Below the pieces are notes generated by a model. It ran no database searches, was not told where the DNA came from, and saw only the letters and a list, made by a program, of their open reading frames with translations. The position numbers were made by a program, and so were the translations under genes. Source: Silene conica (Eukaryota > Streptophyta > Magnoliopsida > Caryophyllales > Caryophyllaceae). From it: DNA of 64,000 nucleotides. Where the stretch lies: positions 1,630,399-1,694,398 of the forward strand of contig CM055314.2 of NCBI GenBank assembly GCA_029255685.2, read 5' to 3'. Of this stretch, positions 55,126 through 64,000 are shown piece by piece (the stretch's first letter is position 1; the number at the start of each line of letters is the position of its first letter).

Positions 55126-55959
55126 TCATGTGTATGGCGCATGGGTGTGTGTGGTGTGAGGACCCGGGGATAACGGTAGGGTGGTGGAACTGAGGTGGAT
55201 AGTGGTGATAATGATGGCGGCAGTGGGTGGTAGTCGGGGTTGGCGTCATGGCGTGGTTGTTGCATGCGTGTGTCGTGAGTGTTAGTTAGTGGTGTACTTA
55301 GAGTATTAGGAGTAATTGTTTGAGATTAATTTGATAGATGGTTAACTGTAGGAGATTTGTTGGTGATGATAAAGGAAAAGATGTATGGAGCTGTGGATGA
55401 AGTGTATGAATGGAGTGAGGTAAAAACAAGTAAGAAGGTAAAAATGAGGGGAAAAGTTGTATGAAAATGAATGTATGAATGTATGAAGATGAAGGGATGT
55501 ATGGAGATGAATGTAAGAAGATGAATGAGGGAAAAATAAGAGAGCAGAGGAGCAAGTTCGTCCAAAAATATAACAAAATTAAAAAATTTTTGACGGAATA
55601 TGCTCCCTGTACGTCAATTTGGGAGCAAATTTTGATCCGAGTACATCTTTTGGGGTAAAAAATTAAAAAGTTTTCGTAAGGGAGTTAATTTTAAAAAATG
55701 GTATATTAAAGGGAGTTTTTGTTAATTATTCTTCTCGAAAAGATGATTACTTTGACAATAAAAATTGCCATTTTACGAACTTGTAAACATGAATTTTGGC
55801 TTTCAGAATTTTCCGAATAAAAAGATCGAAAATGTCAAACCTCCAATACACCGCAGACATTTTCCAATTTTTTATTTATTAAGATATATAAAAGCTTGTA
55901 CACACATCATGTTATACACGTCTAACTTTACCCAAATTCTCATAAACGGACAACTACTC
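55126..55959. other. Simple-sequence-like DNA
   Basis: 55130-55300 is GTG/GGTGGT-rich. 55380-55540 consists of ATGTATGAATG/ATGGAG words, which create long but low-complexity minus-strand ORFs. I see no gene. Confidence 0.5.
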
Positions 55960-56145
55960 GTCGAAACTATCGTCACAAGCTGAAAACGAATAGTGCCTCT
56001 CACAAAATACAAGTCACCGGATTCATAAAAGTGTTCTATTTTTCTCCACTTATCTTCCCACTTGCATTATTATGAGAGTATCAGATCCGTTTTCAAATTA
56101 TAACGGATAATATCCGTTTTCAGCATGAGTCCATTACTAACTTTA
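55960..56145. repeat. GCTGAAAACGAATA-type MITE
   Basis: CGTCACAAGCTGAAAACGAATA at the left, ATAACGGATAATATCCGTTTTC at the right. Related to 31099-31500. It begins about 60 bp beyond the 3' end of the small gene at 56208-56630. Confidence 0.55.
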
Positions 56146-56207
56146 ATACTAAAGTTATTAAAAAAAAAAAAAAAAACCAAAACAAAAACAAATAAGAAAC
56201 TGAAATG

Positions 56208-56630
56208 CTAAGTAAGAAATTGATTCTTGTGGAGAATCATAGATGGATCAGCAAAACGGGCAGAGAAAGAACGGGTCAAGTACTCGGGTTCCTTACGTTC
56301 GTATCCTTCATCAAAGTTCCTAGCATAAGCTTCAGGATCATAAGCTACAATGACTGAATTTTGATTGTAATTAGTCAATTTATTATTATTATTATTATTA
56401 TTAGTAGTAGTAGAGCTTAATATCTTCTGCTTCTCCTTCTTAATCTTCATCCATAACATCTTCCATCTCGACCGTTCGGGATTACGATTATCATGGGGTT
56501 GATTATTTGACGATGTCGTCGTCTTGCCTAATTTGATGCATTGTTGTTGTTGATGGTTTTGTCTCTTGCTCTTGCTCCTCCCAAATGTGAAGCTTTGGCT
56601 CTTTTCAATGTTCCATTCTTTGATACCCAT
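56208..56630 (-). CDS. Small conserved plant protein of unknown function (SFSARFADP motif)
   Basis: 140 aa from the ATG at 56630 (MGIKEWNIEKSQSFTFGR). The frame is open to an upstream ATG at 56693, but the MGIKEW start is more natural. The middle has SRWKMLWMKIKKEKQKI, and the C-terminal third reads VAYDPEAYARNFDEGYE and LTRSFSARFADPS. Proteins with this basic stretch followed by YDP-Y--NFD and SFS-RFADPS form a small plant family of unknown role. The asparagine run comes from a TTA/AAT trinucleotide repeat at about 56387-56403. No signal peptide or membrane segment. Confidence 0.75.
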   Translation of the reverse strand: MGIKEWNIEKSQSFTFGRSKSKRQNHQQQQCIKLGKTTTSSNNQPHDNRNPERSRWKMLWMKIKKEKQKILSSTTTNNNNNNNKLTNYNQNSVIVAYDPEAYARNFDEGYERKEPEYLTRSFSARFADPSMILHKNQFLT

Positions 56631-56754
56631 TTTATTCAGAGATTTAATGGAATGTTTTTGGGAGGAGTAATAATGGATTAAATCAAAGTTCATAAGAATG
56701 GGAAGTTCTAGCTTTTAAGTTGGTGTAAAGTGAGATTTATAAGGAGTTACATAC

Positions 56755-57413
56755 TTAGCACCAGAAAGGACACAGACACGAATACAGGTATGGACACGAC
56801 ACGACACGGATATGGGTACAGACACGGCATGTCATGAAATTTAGGATACGGGACACACGTTATTTAAATTAATAGGATATACATTTTTATAGTTATAGAT
56901 GGTTGATTTTAATTTTATAAAAGTATTTGATACTCCCTTCGAGTCGAGTGTTGGTTATGTTTGCTTTTTGCACAAAAAATAAGGAAGTGATTTTAGACCA
57001 CACAAAACACCCTACCCCATGTTGAATTAATTTTGAAGTATTAAAAAGAGAAAGAGGAACCAGCACTAAACTCGCATCAAAAGGGAAACAAGAACAAACA
57101 CTCCGACTCGGAGGGAGTATTAATTTTATATAAGTGAAGGTAAAACTTAACCTTGATAGTAACTCATTTTCGTTTCTCATCCGAACCAATATTCTAATTA
57201 ATTCTTTTGATAACGCATTTCTTGTCTGAAAAACGTCTTCACTCTAAATGATGGCCAAATACCGTGGAAACGCGATGGACACAGTTTAAATACCATGGAC
57301 ACGCGTCGAAGACGTGCTCAAATAAATGTAGAAAGTTAGACACGCCTTTATAGGTGTCCGACACGGTGTCATAGATAGTACGACTCGTTACGAGAAGTGT
57401 CCGTGTTACCTAG
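56755..57413 (-). repeat. GTGTCC-family MULE-type element, near full length
   Basis: Left end (minus strand) GAGCTAGGTAACACGGACACTTC near 57413, right end GTCC...GGTGCTAAG near 56755. With 51459-53035 it defines the long form of the family. It is interrupted by the Stowaway MITE at 56933-57117. Confidence 0.65.
56933..57117. repeat. Stowaway MITE nested in the GTGTCC element
   Basis: 185 bp. CTCCCTTCGAGTCGAGTG at the left and CACTCCGACTCGGAGGGAG at the right, flanked by TA on both sides. Confidence 0.85.
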
Positions 57414-58487
57414 CTCAAGAGTAAACCCTTTTTTTTGGGTGAAAATGAAGCTGAGTTAAATTAAATAAACTCAAATGAAAGCTAATTTAAATACGCAAAT
57501 TTTATTATACAACCGTCAGATGTGTGATTAAACAAATATTACCACATTTTGATAAATACTGGCCATTTTTGGATAAATAGTGACAACCTTTTTTTTTTGG
57601 TTATAAAATAGTGACAACTTTTTATGACTACAAAATGAACATTTTTTTAGGTTGATCACTCTTTACCAAGAGATGGTTACTATTTATCAATAAGTGGTCA
57701 GATTTGGTAGTAAAGTAAAAAGTTGTCATTTTTAGGTGACAAGTGGGGTGATTTGGTATGTATTTGAGCCGTCTTACGCTTAAAACGAATAATGACGGTT
57801 TCAAATGAGAATTTATGCTCCTATTTAAGACACTTTTTCGTGACAACCGTTTATTTACGGGGTTTGCTATATTCAGCCCCTAATTTTACTCATTTTACCC
57901 CTTGTTAATACCAAATTATCCCTTACTTTCTTTAATAGTTACTTTTCTTTATCGAAAGTTAGTTTTTTTTTCATTTCAACATCCATGTATTCCGTCGTAA
58001 AATTTGAAAAACCGCATTGAAAAAACAAAAAAAATATCACCATAATCAACACCGTCTCCTTCAATATCTTCGGTGTTTACCTAATTAACGTTGCGGAATT
58101 TTAAAAAAATGACTCATTCCATGTAAATTACATGAACAAACTCAGGCATGTTCATGTAAATTACATGTCAACTACGATTCGGTATGATTTAACAATTGTC
58201 GGTCCCACACTCTGAACATTACACAATACTAACTGATAATACAAAAGCAAGTTAATTAAGATTCACAACTTACAGAAAGAATTTAAAAACTGTGCTGACA
58301 ATACTAAATTGAAAAACAATAAAAATAACTTAATATTAATATAATAACCAGAAATAGTCATAAACAAAAGTGTATAGACGTTAGATATACAACAAATTCA
58401 AATTTGATAAAAGAAGTGTATAGACGTTAGATAAATAAAACAAAACAAGCCGCGCTAGTCGAAACAAATTTACAATGCTCAAGGAAT
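57414..58487. other. Intergenic, NLR 3' flank
   Basis: AT-rich. 58270-58445, directly beyond the NLR stop, has a diverged copy at 63052-63254. 57560-57740 has several GTGACAACTTTTT/ GGTCAGATTTGG words. No gene recognised. Confidence 0.45.
58270..58445. repeat. NLR 3' flank repeated at 63052-63254
   Basis: Shared words in the same order and orientation: ACAATACTAAATT, AAAAATAACTTAATATTAAT, AGTCATAAACAAAAGTGTAT and two AGACGTTAGATA. The upper copy has a small insertion. This suggests duplication of an NLR tail. Confidence 0.75.
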
Positions 58488-61400
58488 TTAGATGGAACCA
58501 TCATCTTGCTTGAGCATACTTGTCTTCAGTTTGGGACATTCCTTTATCACAATTTGAGACAAATGATTTCTGAGGAAAGATCTATGGAGTCTTTTCAATG
58601 CTTGACAACAAATGAACTCGACTCGAAAATTTCCTGAATTATTATTCAATAATTCACCTAATGAATCTGGAATGTCCGTTAAACTTGGGCAATTCCGAAC
58701 AACTAGCCGATCTAGATGTCTTAGGTTACCGATCCATTCTGGTAGAGTCTTAAGATCGTAAACCCAACAAATCGCCAGTGTTTTAAGCTTCGCCAGACAA
58801 CTAATTTCATCTGGTAATGACTCGAGTTTAGAGAGGTTCATCAACTTTAGGTCACTAAGGTTGGCGAGTGATTTCCATGGTATCATTGTGTGTAAATCCA
58901 ACTTTGGGCAACACTCGATTTCAAGCTTTGTGAGTTGGGCTATGTCGTCCTCACAGACCATCCAAATTTTCTGCAATTTGTAGCACTCGTGAAATTCACA
59001 GGATTTTAGATATGGAGATTCCACAACCAAGGTGGGTAACTCATGGCAGTGTCGAATTATCAACGACTCTAACAGGGGAAGCTTGATCGATAACAGAGAG
59101 TCTAACCCGCGAACTTTGTTGATTGTTAATGTCTTAAGGGTCTCAATGGATGACTTGGAGGTTAGAACACTTGATGTTGACGATGATGGTGAGGACGATA
59201 TAAGATCTTCCAACAACTTGACGGAAATGTCGTTCACCTCCAACGATACAAGGTTTCCCATTATAGGTAGATAATCTATTTTTGTACTACTTATTTGGAG
59301 TTTAATAACTTTCGGAATTAGTTTTACCTCTGAGGAAGAAGACCGGGTCCTCTGGTAATCCTTCCATGCCTCGAGTTTGGGTAAATTAGCCAACGTTAAC
59401 GACTCCAGAGAAGGAAAGTACGGCTTGTTTTCGGGATAACCAATGTTACTCTCTATGTACTTCAAGGTAGTGAGGTTCGAAAGTGTTAATGATTTAAGCT
59501 TAAGGAGTGTGCCTAAGAGCGGAAGGGACTCACATTTGTCGCAGTATTCGCATTTATGGCAGTCCATAATTTGTATTGAAGCGAGATCTAGGAATCGAGG
59601 AAGCGTCAATCCTTTCCAACAACGGATGGTTAAACTTTTAAGAGGCGCTTGCAGTGCTTTCAACACAATGTCGTCATCATCATCTGCTGAAGTGATTGAT
59701 TCCCAAATCAATGATTTATCACAATACTTGTGGATGTCATTAGAAATTTTATCACTTCTTGAGTGATCTTCCTTTTGATTTTCGATAATGTAATTGTAGT
59801 CGGCCAATGTATGTAAGGCATTGTTTTCGCTCATCATAAGTACAGTCGATTTTGGCATCGGTACAAGTTCCCCACGACTAGCTGTCGTTTCATCGTTGTT
59901 GATTTTACCTCCGACATATAAGTGTCTCAAACTTGCCAATTTTTGAAAGCCTTGTGACAAAATAATATGTGGATTGGAGTGTTGAAGATCCAAAACGCGT
60001 AAATTTGGCATTCTTGTGACGAACTTGGTAAAGAAATCCGGACAGGTTTTTCCAAGCGTAAGCGATCTTACCATCTCAAGGTTTTCAAAGTAACAAGCCA
60101 ATTTCTCACAATTCACCATTGTTATATTCAATATTTGCAACAACCTCGGACTCGTTTTAACAATGTTGTCGATACCAGTAACATTTTCACAAGATTTGCC
60201 CAAAAATACAAGCGACCGTAGGTTTTTGGCCTCTCCAAGCCATGACGGAACATGCCATGAAATACCATCAACGACAAAACTCACATGTTGAATTGTCCTC
60301 GGTTCAACGTGTTCATTGTCCCCAGTACCAAATGATTGATACTCCTTATATTCCTTAGCCATATTTTTCACAAACTCGTAACTAAAAATGGGCATCTTGT
60401 AGCTCAACGTATCATCGTCATCAGCATTGATTTTACCATACTCGATGAAGTACCCCATATTATGTAGCTCCCGAAGATATTCATCCCCTATTAACATGAA
60501 TTCAGGAGCGGTTTCAGGTGAAATCTCAAACTCAACCGCTAACCAAAGATTCAGATCAGCTCTATTAAATTCATAATCCTTCGGAAACAAGGAACAATAA
60601 AGGAGACATCGCTTCATAAAAAAGGGCAAGCGTTTAAAGCTAACGAGATTCAAATTTGAAGTGATCGTGTCAATGGGCGAGTCTAGGCTCGGCCAAACAA
60701 CCTCTATGAAGTCCGTCCATTCCTCGACCGTGATCTTAGACGAGAGAATAGAGGCTACAGTCTTGATCACACAAGGGTTATTGCCACACTTGTTTAAAAT
60801 ATTCGACACTAATTTGGATTCAAGAATTCGAGTTTTCTCATGGTTCGATTCCTCGGATGAGAATGCTAGGGTTTCAAATAATGCCCTTGATTCCTCGTCT
60901 TCTAAACCTTTCAATAACTCAATTGTTGTTGTTCTGTCGTGAGACCTACAAAATAACATGTACGGAGTATAAGTTAGGTTACAACCTCCAAATTCATGGT
61001 CACGGTCCCATTTTTAGTTTAGCTTCTTATTCAAATAATGTAATAACAAAATCCGACTCAGACAGTCGGGTTACTAGTGTGTAAGCTACTTTGTAATCAA
61101 TTTCTTTACCGCTGCTAAAAAAAGTACAAACAAAACAAAATAAATCTTTTGGGAAAGGAGACATGGACTCAAATAGTTAGGTCACGTTCTTTTGGACTTA
61201 TTTTTGCTTAATTTAATGTAAAAATAAGTTAAATTTATAAAAATACAGCAAAAATAAGTTAAGTTCAGAAAAAATAAGTTAAGCAAAATAAGTTTAGAAA
61301 AGTTCAGCAAAAATAAGTTAGGTTAAGTTCAGCAAAAATAAGTTCAGAAAAGTTAAGCAAATAGTCATACCCGTTTATAGTATTGACGAGTTTTGAAAAA

Positions 61401-62291
61401 TCACTAAAACTTGAGAGAGACTGTCTTTCAATAAATTATTGAGAGACCATTCTTTCGTACCATTTTATTTGTATTCCGTGGCCCTTTTGTCATTAATCGT
61501 ACCGTAATAGTTTCGTACCTATTTATCTAATAAATGTACTTATTTTATCTTTAATCCTTATTTGTACCAATTTTATTACTTTTAGTACCACTTTTTCTTA
61601 AATTTGTACAATAGTCTCTCAATAAGCTTATTAAAAGACCGTCTCTCATCTCAGGAGGCCTACTGTTGAAAAATTTAAAATTTTCACAAATTCTCACATG
61701 CAATAAAATAAAATAAAATAAAATAAAATAAGAGCGAGGAAATAGAAGAAGAGGGGGAGAAATTTAGAATACTTGGAGCGCCAGGTACGGTGTTGAGAAG
61801 GCAAGTTGTTTGTAGTGACAAGTATCTTCAAAGACATAGGTTTGCCTGGTACAATAAAAGACAGTGCAGTTCGAAGAAGAGAAAGACTGTCTTCATGCGT
61901 GAAGCTTGGCCAACCATCAAACACAATCAACCCTGTCGGGCATCGTTTGCTACTAGTACCGCTCCTCGTCCCTTCCGACCAATTATAACTTATCATTATA
62001 ATATGTGCAAGAATGTACCTGCCATTAATAGAGTGGTGTTAGTCCAGTGGTAACTGAGTTAAATATCAGAACTTGCAGAAATGTAGAAGTTGAGAGCTCT
62101 CAGATTCAATTAACAGTTAGGACGATGACCACCTGGTCACTGCAGCCACGAAAAGGTGGTTTACCTGCCATCTTCTTCAAATATATGTTTATCTTTCACG
62201 TCATCGCAATTTATCCAATCCTTTACGTGGAACGTGTCCGACACTTGACGCTCCTCGAACAGATACTGTGCCAACATAGTCTTTCCGCTTC
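58488..62291 (-). CDS. CNL-type NB-LRR resistance-like protein, 5' exons not found
   Basis: Three exons in phase on the minus strand: 62165-62291 (P-loop, GSGKTMLAQYLFEERQ), 61773-62018 (kinase-2 and RNBS-B, LIVFDGWPSF and KILVTTNNLPSQ) and 58488-60945 (RNBS-C to LRR). The long exon gives LKGLEDEESRALF, a weak GLPL (NNPCVIKTVASIL), RNBS-D CLLYCSLFPKDYEF, an MHD-region KMPIFSYEFVKNMA without the usual MHD, and about 15-20 LRRs to the stop. No coiled-coil exon is visible up to 64000, so the 5' end is outside or lost. The second kinase-2 aspartate is replaced (FDG for LDD), and the MHD and GLPL motifs are diverged. Related proteins are intracellular immune receptors. Whether this one is functional is unclear. 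Confidence 0.8.
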
Positions 62292-63051
62292 CTGTTCATA
62301 TCAGATTTTTCAAGGAGCTATGCTAAATTGAATAAAATTAGATTACGTATCTATAACGGCAACCTGATCAAGTCTAGAATTTTATCTATATAATTGCAAG
62401 ATCATTTACATCCGATCCGATATAGTACCTCCATTTTATAGTTTCTGAGCATTATAGTAAATTTTTTGAGTTTTGTTTTAGAAATTATGAGTTTTCGTAC
62501 GAAGTTTCTGAGTTTATTTATTTAAACATTAAACTCTAAAAAATCACAATAAAAATATTACATATAAGTTTAGTTATATTTGAGTTAGGATGGAAACAAA
62601 ATTAAAATTTAACTTATAAACTTTAATATGCTCAGAAAAATTACACATTTGCTAAAAAACAAATAAAGTTTGAGGTAATAAGCTCAAAAAAATACATATA
62701 TGTTTAAAAAAATAAAATTTGAGGTACTACATCCGATATATGTTCAACCCAATTTTTTTTTTTTAAAAAAATTATCATGGTGGGACCCGCAAAGTTTTAT
62801 AATGATTTTTAATTCAAAATAACTGCTTGAAATAATTGTTTTCCAATTATCACGTAACACTTTTGATATAAATTCATAAACATGAATTTCTACGAAAACT
62901 GTCAATATGTATAACATGGACTTAAATATTATATAAGAAAATATAATATTTCAAACATCCTATGTCTAGAACTGCTACATAACAATTTATAGCCAATACA
63001 TAATTACAATAAACAATAATAATTAACAATTTACAACAATCGGAAAAAAAA

Positions 63052-63254
63052 ACTGTGGCGACAATACTAAATTAAAAACAATAAAAATAACTTAATATTA
63101 ATATAACAACTCGGAATATTGTACAAATTAGTATCATCAATTGAAATATTTTGCGAAAATTAAGTCATAAACAAAAGTGTATAGACACGTTAGATATAAA
63201 ACAAAATCGAATTTTAATAAAAAAATGTATAGACGTTAGATATAAAACAAAATT
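63052..63254. repeat. Second copy of the NLR 3' flank
   Basis: Same order of words as at 58270-58445, in the same orientation, here upstream of the NLR exons. Consistent with the tail of a second, minus-strand NLR that continues beyond 64000 or has been lost. Confidence 0.75.
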
Positions 63255-63649
63255 TATGAACATTTATAATTATGTTCCGATGATACATATTTAGAATAAT
63301 ACGATTTGATTCTGGGGCCTTGCCCCTCTTTTATACAAAAATAATAATAATAATACGATTTGAAAACAACCCGAACTATTATATAAATATATATATATAG
63401 AGTTGGGATCACATGAGTCCACCCTAAATAATTGAGTCATTGAGTCTAACAATGATATCATAAGTTGTATAAAAAAGTATCACGTGTTTTCAATATCAAA
63501 TTTTTTTCCTTTTTTTGTTTTTTTCTTTTTCAATATTACTTTTTTTCCTTTTCTTTTAAAATGACATTTTCTTTATTAAAAACATTCCCTTTTTCAGTAT
63601 GCATTTTTTTTAAAACAAACACGTTGTTTTTAATAAAAAGGCGTTTTTT

Positions 63650-63970
63650 CTCGAATTTTTTTTTCATTACAATATCGCAAGTTACTCAATACAATATCAC
63701 CGGTTCTTCAAAATAATATCACCAAAAAAAAATTCGAGAAAAAAAAATTTCGGAAAAAAATTTCGAGAGAAAAAATTGAAAAAAAAAATTTGGAAAAAAT
63801 ATTTCCGGGAAAAAAAGTTTTTGAAAAAATTTCGTGATATTGTTTAATATAGTGCGTGATATTGTTTAACAAAAGGCCTTTTTTTCTCGAAATTTTTTTT
63901 CACTACAATATCACAAGTTACTCAATACAATATCACCGGTTCTTCAAAATAATATCACAAAAAAAAATTC
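63650..63970 (+). repeat. Direct repeat of ACAATATCACCGGTTCTTC segment
   Basis: A segment of about 80 bp at 63653-63730 (CAAGTTACTCAATACAATAT, CACCGGTTCTTCAAAATAATA) recurs at 63888-63970 with few changes. Purine-rich AAAAAATTTCGG/GAGAAAA runs lie between. Confidence 0.8.
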
Positions 63971-64000
63971 TAAAAAAAAATCGAGAAAAAAAATTGAAAA

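Larger units (their letters stand above)
62292..64000. other. AT-rich flank upstream of the NLR, with repeats
   Basis: 62440-62760 is AT-rich. 63052-63254 repeats the NLR 3' flank. 63370-63450 (TATATATATATAGAGTTGGGATC) resembles sequence often seen at Helitron ends, a weak guess. 63480-64000 is T/A-rich with a direct repeat. No coiled-coil or LRR coding sequence found on either strand. Confidence 0.5.

Noticed and set aside
55298..55576. Minus-strand ORFs of 92 and 79 codons
   Set aside because: They arise from an ATGTATGAATG-like simple repeat. Composition is low-complexity in every frame.
61773..61800. NLR exon ending at the GT in CACCGTACC (61788-61787)
   Set aside because: It leaves phase 1, incompatible with the next exon. 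The GT at 61772-61771 gives phase 2 and an in-frame join.
63465..63716. Phe-rich ORF at the right edge
   Set aside because: T-rich simple sequence without domains or splice context.

Overview
This is a nuclear chromosome segment from a flowering plant (eudicot). The evidence is GT-AG introns, type II tRNA-Leu genes, plant-only gene families and many MITEs. The MITE set and AT-rich intergenic DNA remind me of Caryophyllales, but I cannot prove the order from sequence alone. Genes are sparse. Exon joins were worked out by hand from splice sites, reading phase and family similarity, not from transcripts.

Layout. 0.5-5.1 kb: a CHY/CTCHY/RING E3 ligase gene (10 coding exons, +) with a Mutator-like MITE in its last intron. 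5.1-8.0 kb: transposon debris, including a Ty3/gypsy RNase H relic and a 5'-truncated LINE with an exact 11-bp target duplication, itself nested in an older MITE. 8.5-16.8 kb: a large Enhancer-of-Polycomb-related gene (EPCR1-like, about 1590 aa, +). 19.2-37.0 kb: three tandem ABF/AREB bZIP genes (A, B, C, all +), each with four coding exons and the same splice phases. They share promoter footprints that include a CE3-like ACGCGTGTAC. Copy C has a leader cassette of about 300 bp present three times, and each cassette carries an 11-codon uORF. Copy B has lost the leader array and the ancestral start codon. 37.7-39.2 kb: an intronless MOT1 molybdate transporter (-) whose C-terminus was altered by a local duplication. 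42.0-43.1 kb: two tRNA-Leu(CAA) genes in a segmental duplication. 43.3-47.1 kb: a GET2/G1IP-like membrane protein (+). 48.4-50.5 kb: an intronless DYW-class PPR protein (+). 53.5-55.1 kb: a five-unit array of about 320 bp. 56.2-56.6 kb: a small plant protein of unknown function (-). 58.5-62.3 kb: a CC-NBS-LRR-type gene (-) whose 5' exons are not visible in the window.

Working together. The ABF trio is the functional centre: ABF proteins are ABA-activated, SnRK2-phosphorylated bZIP activators that bind ABREs. Some CHY-RING ligases also act in ABA and drought signalling. The EPCR protein belongs to the plant PEAT chromatin complex. Physical linkage of these genes is not evidence of a joint pathway. 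The best candidates for undescribed biology are the expanding uORF and telomere-like leader of ABF-C, the promoter footprints that distinguish the three ABF copies, the MOT1 stop-codon bypass and the NLR with its duplicated 3' flank.
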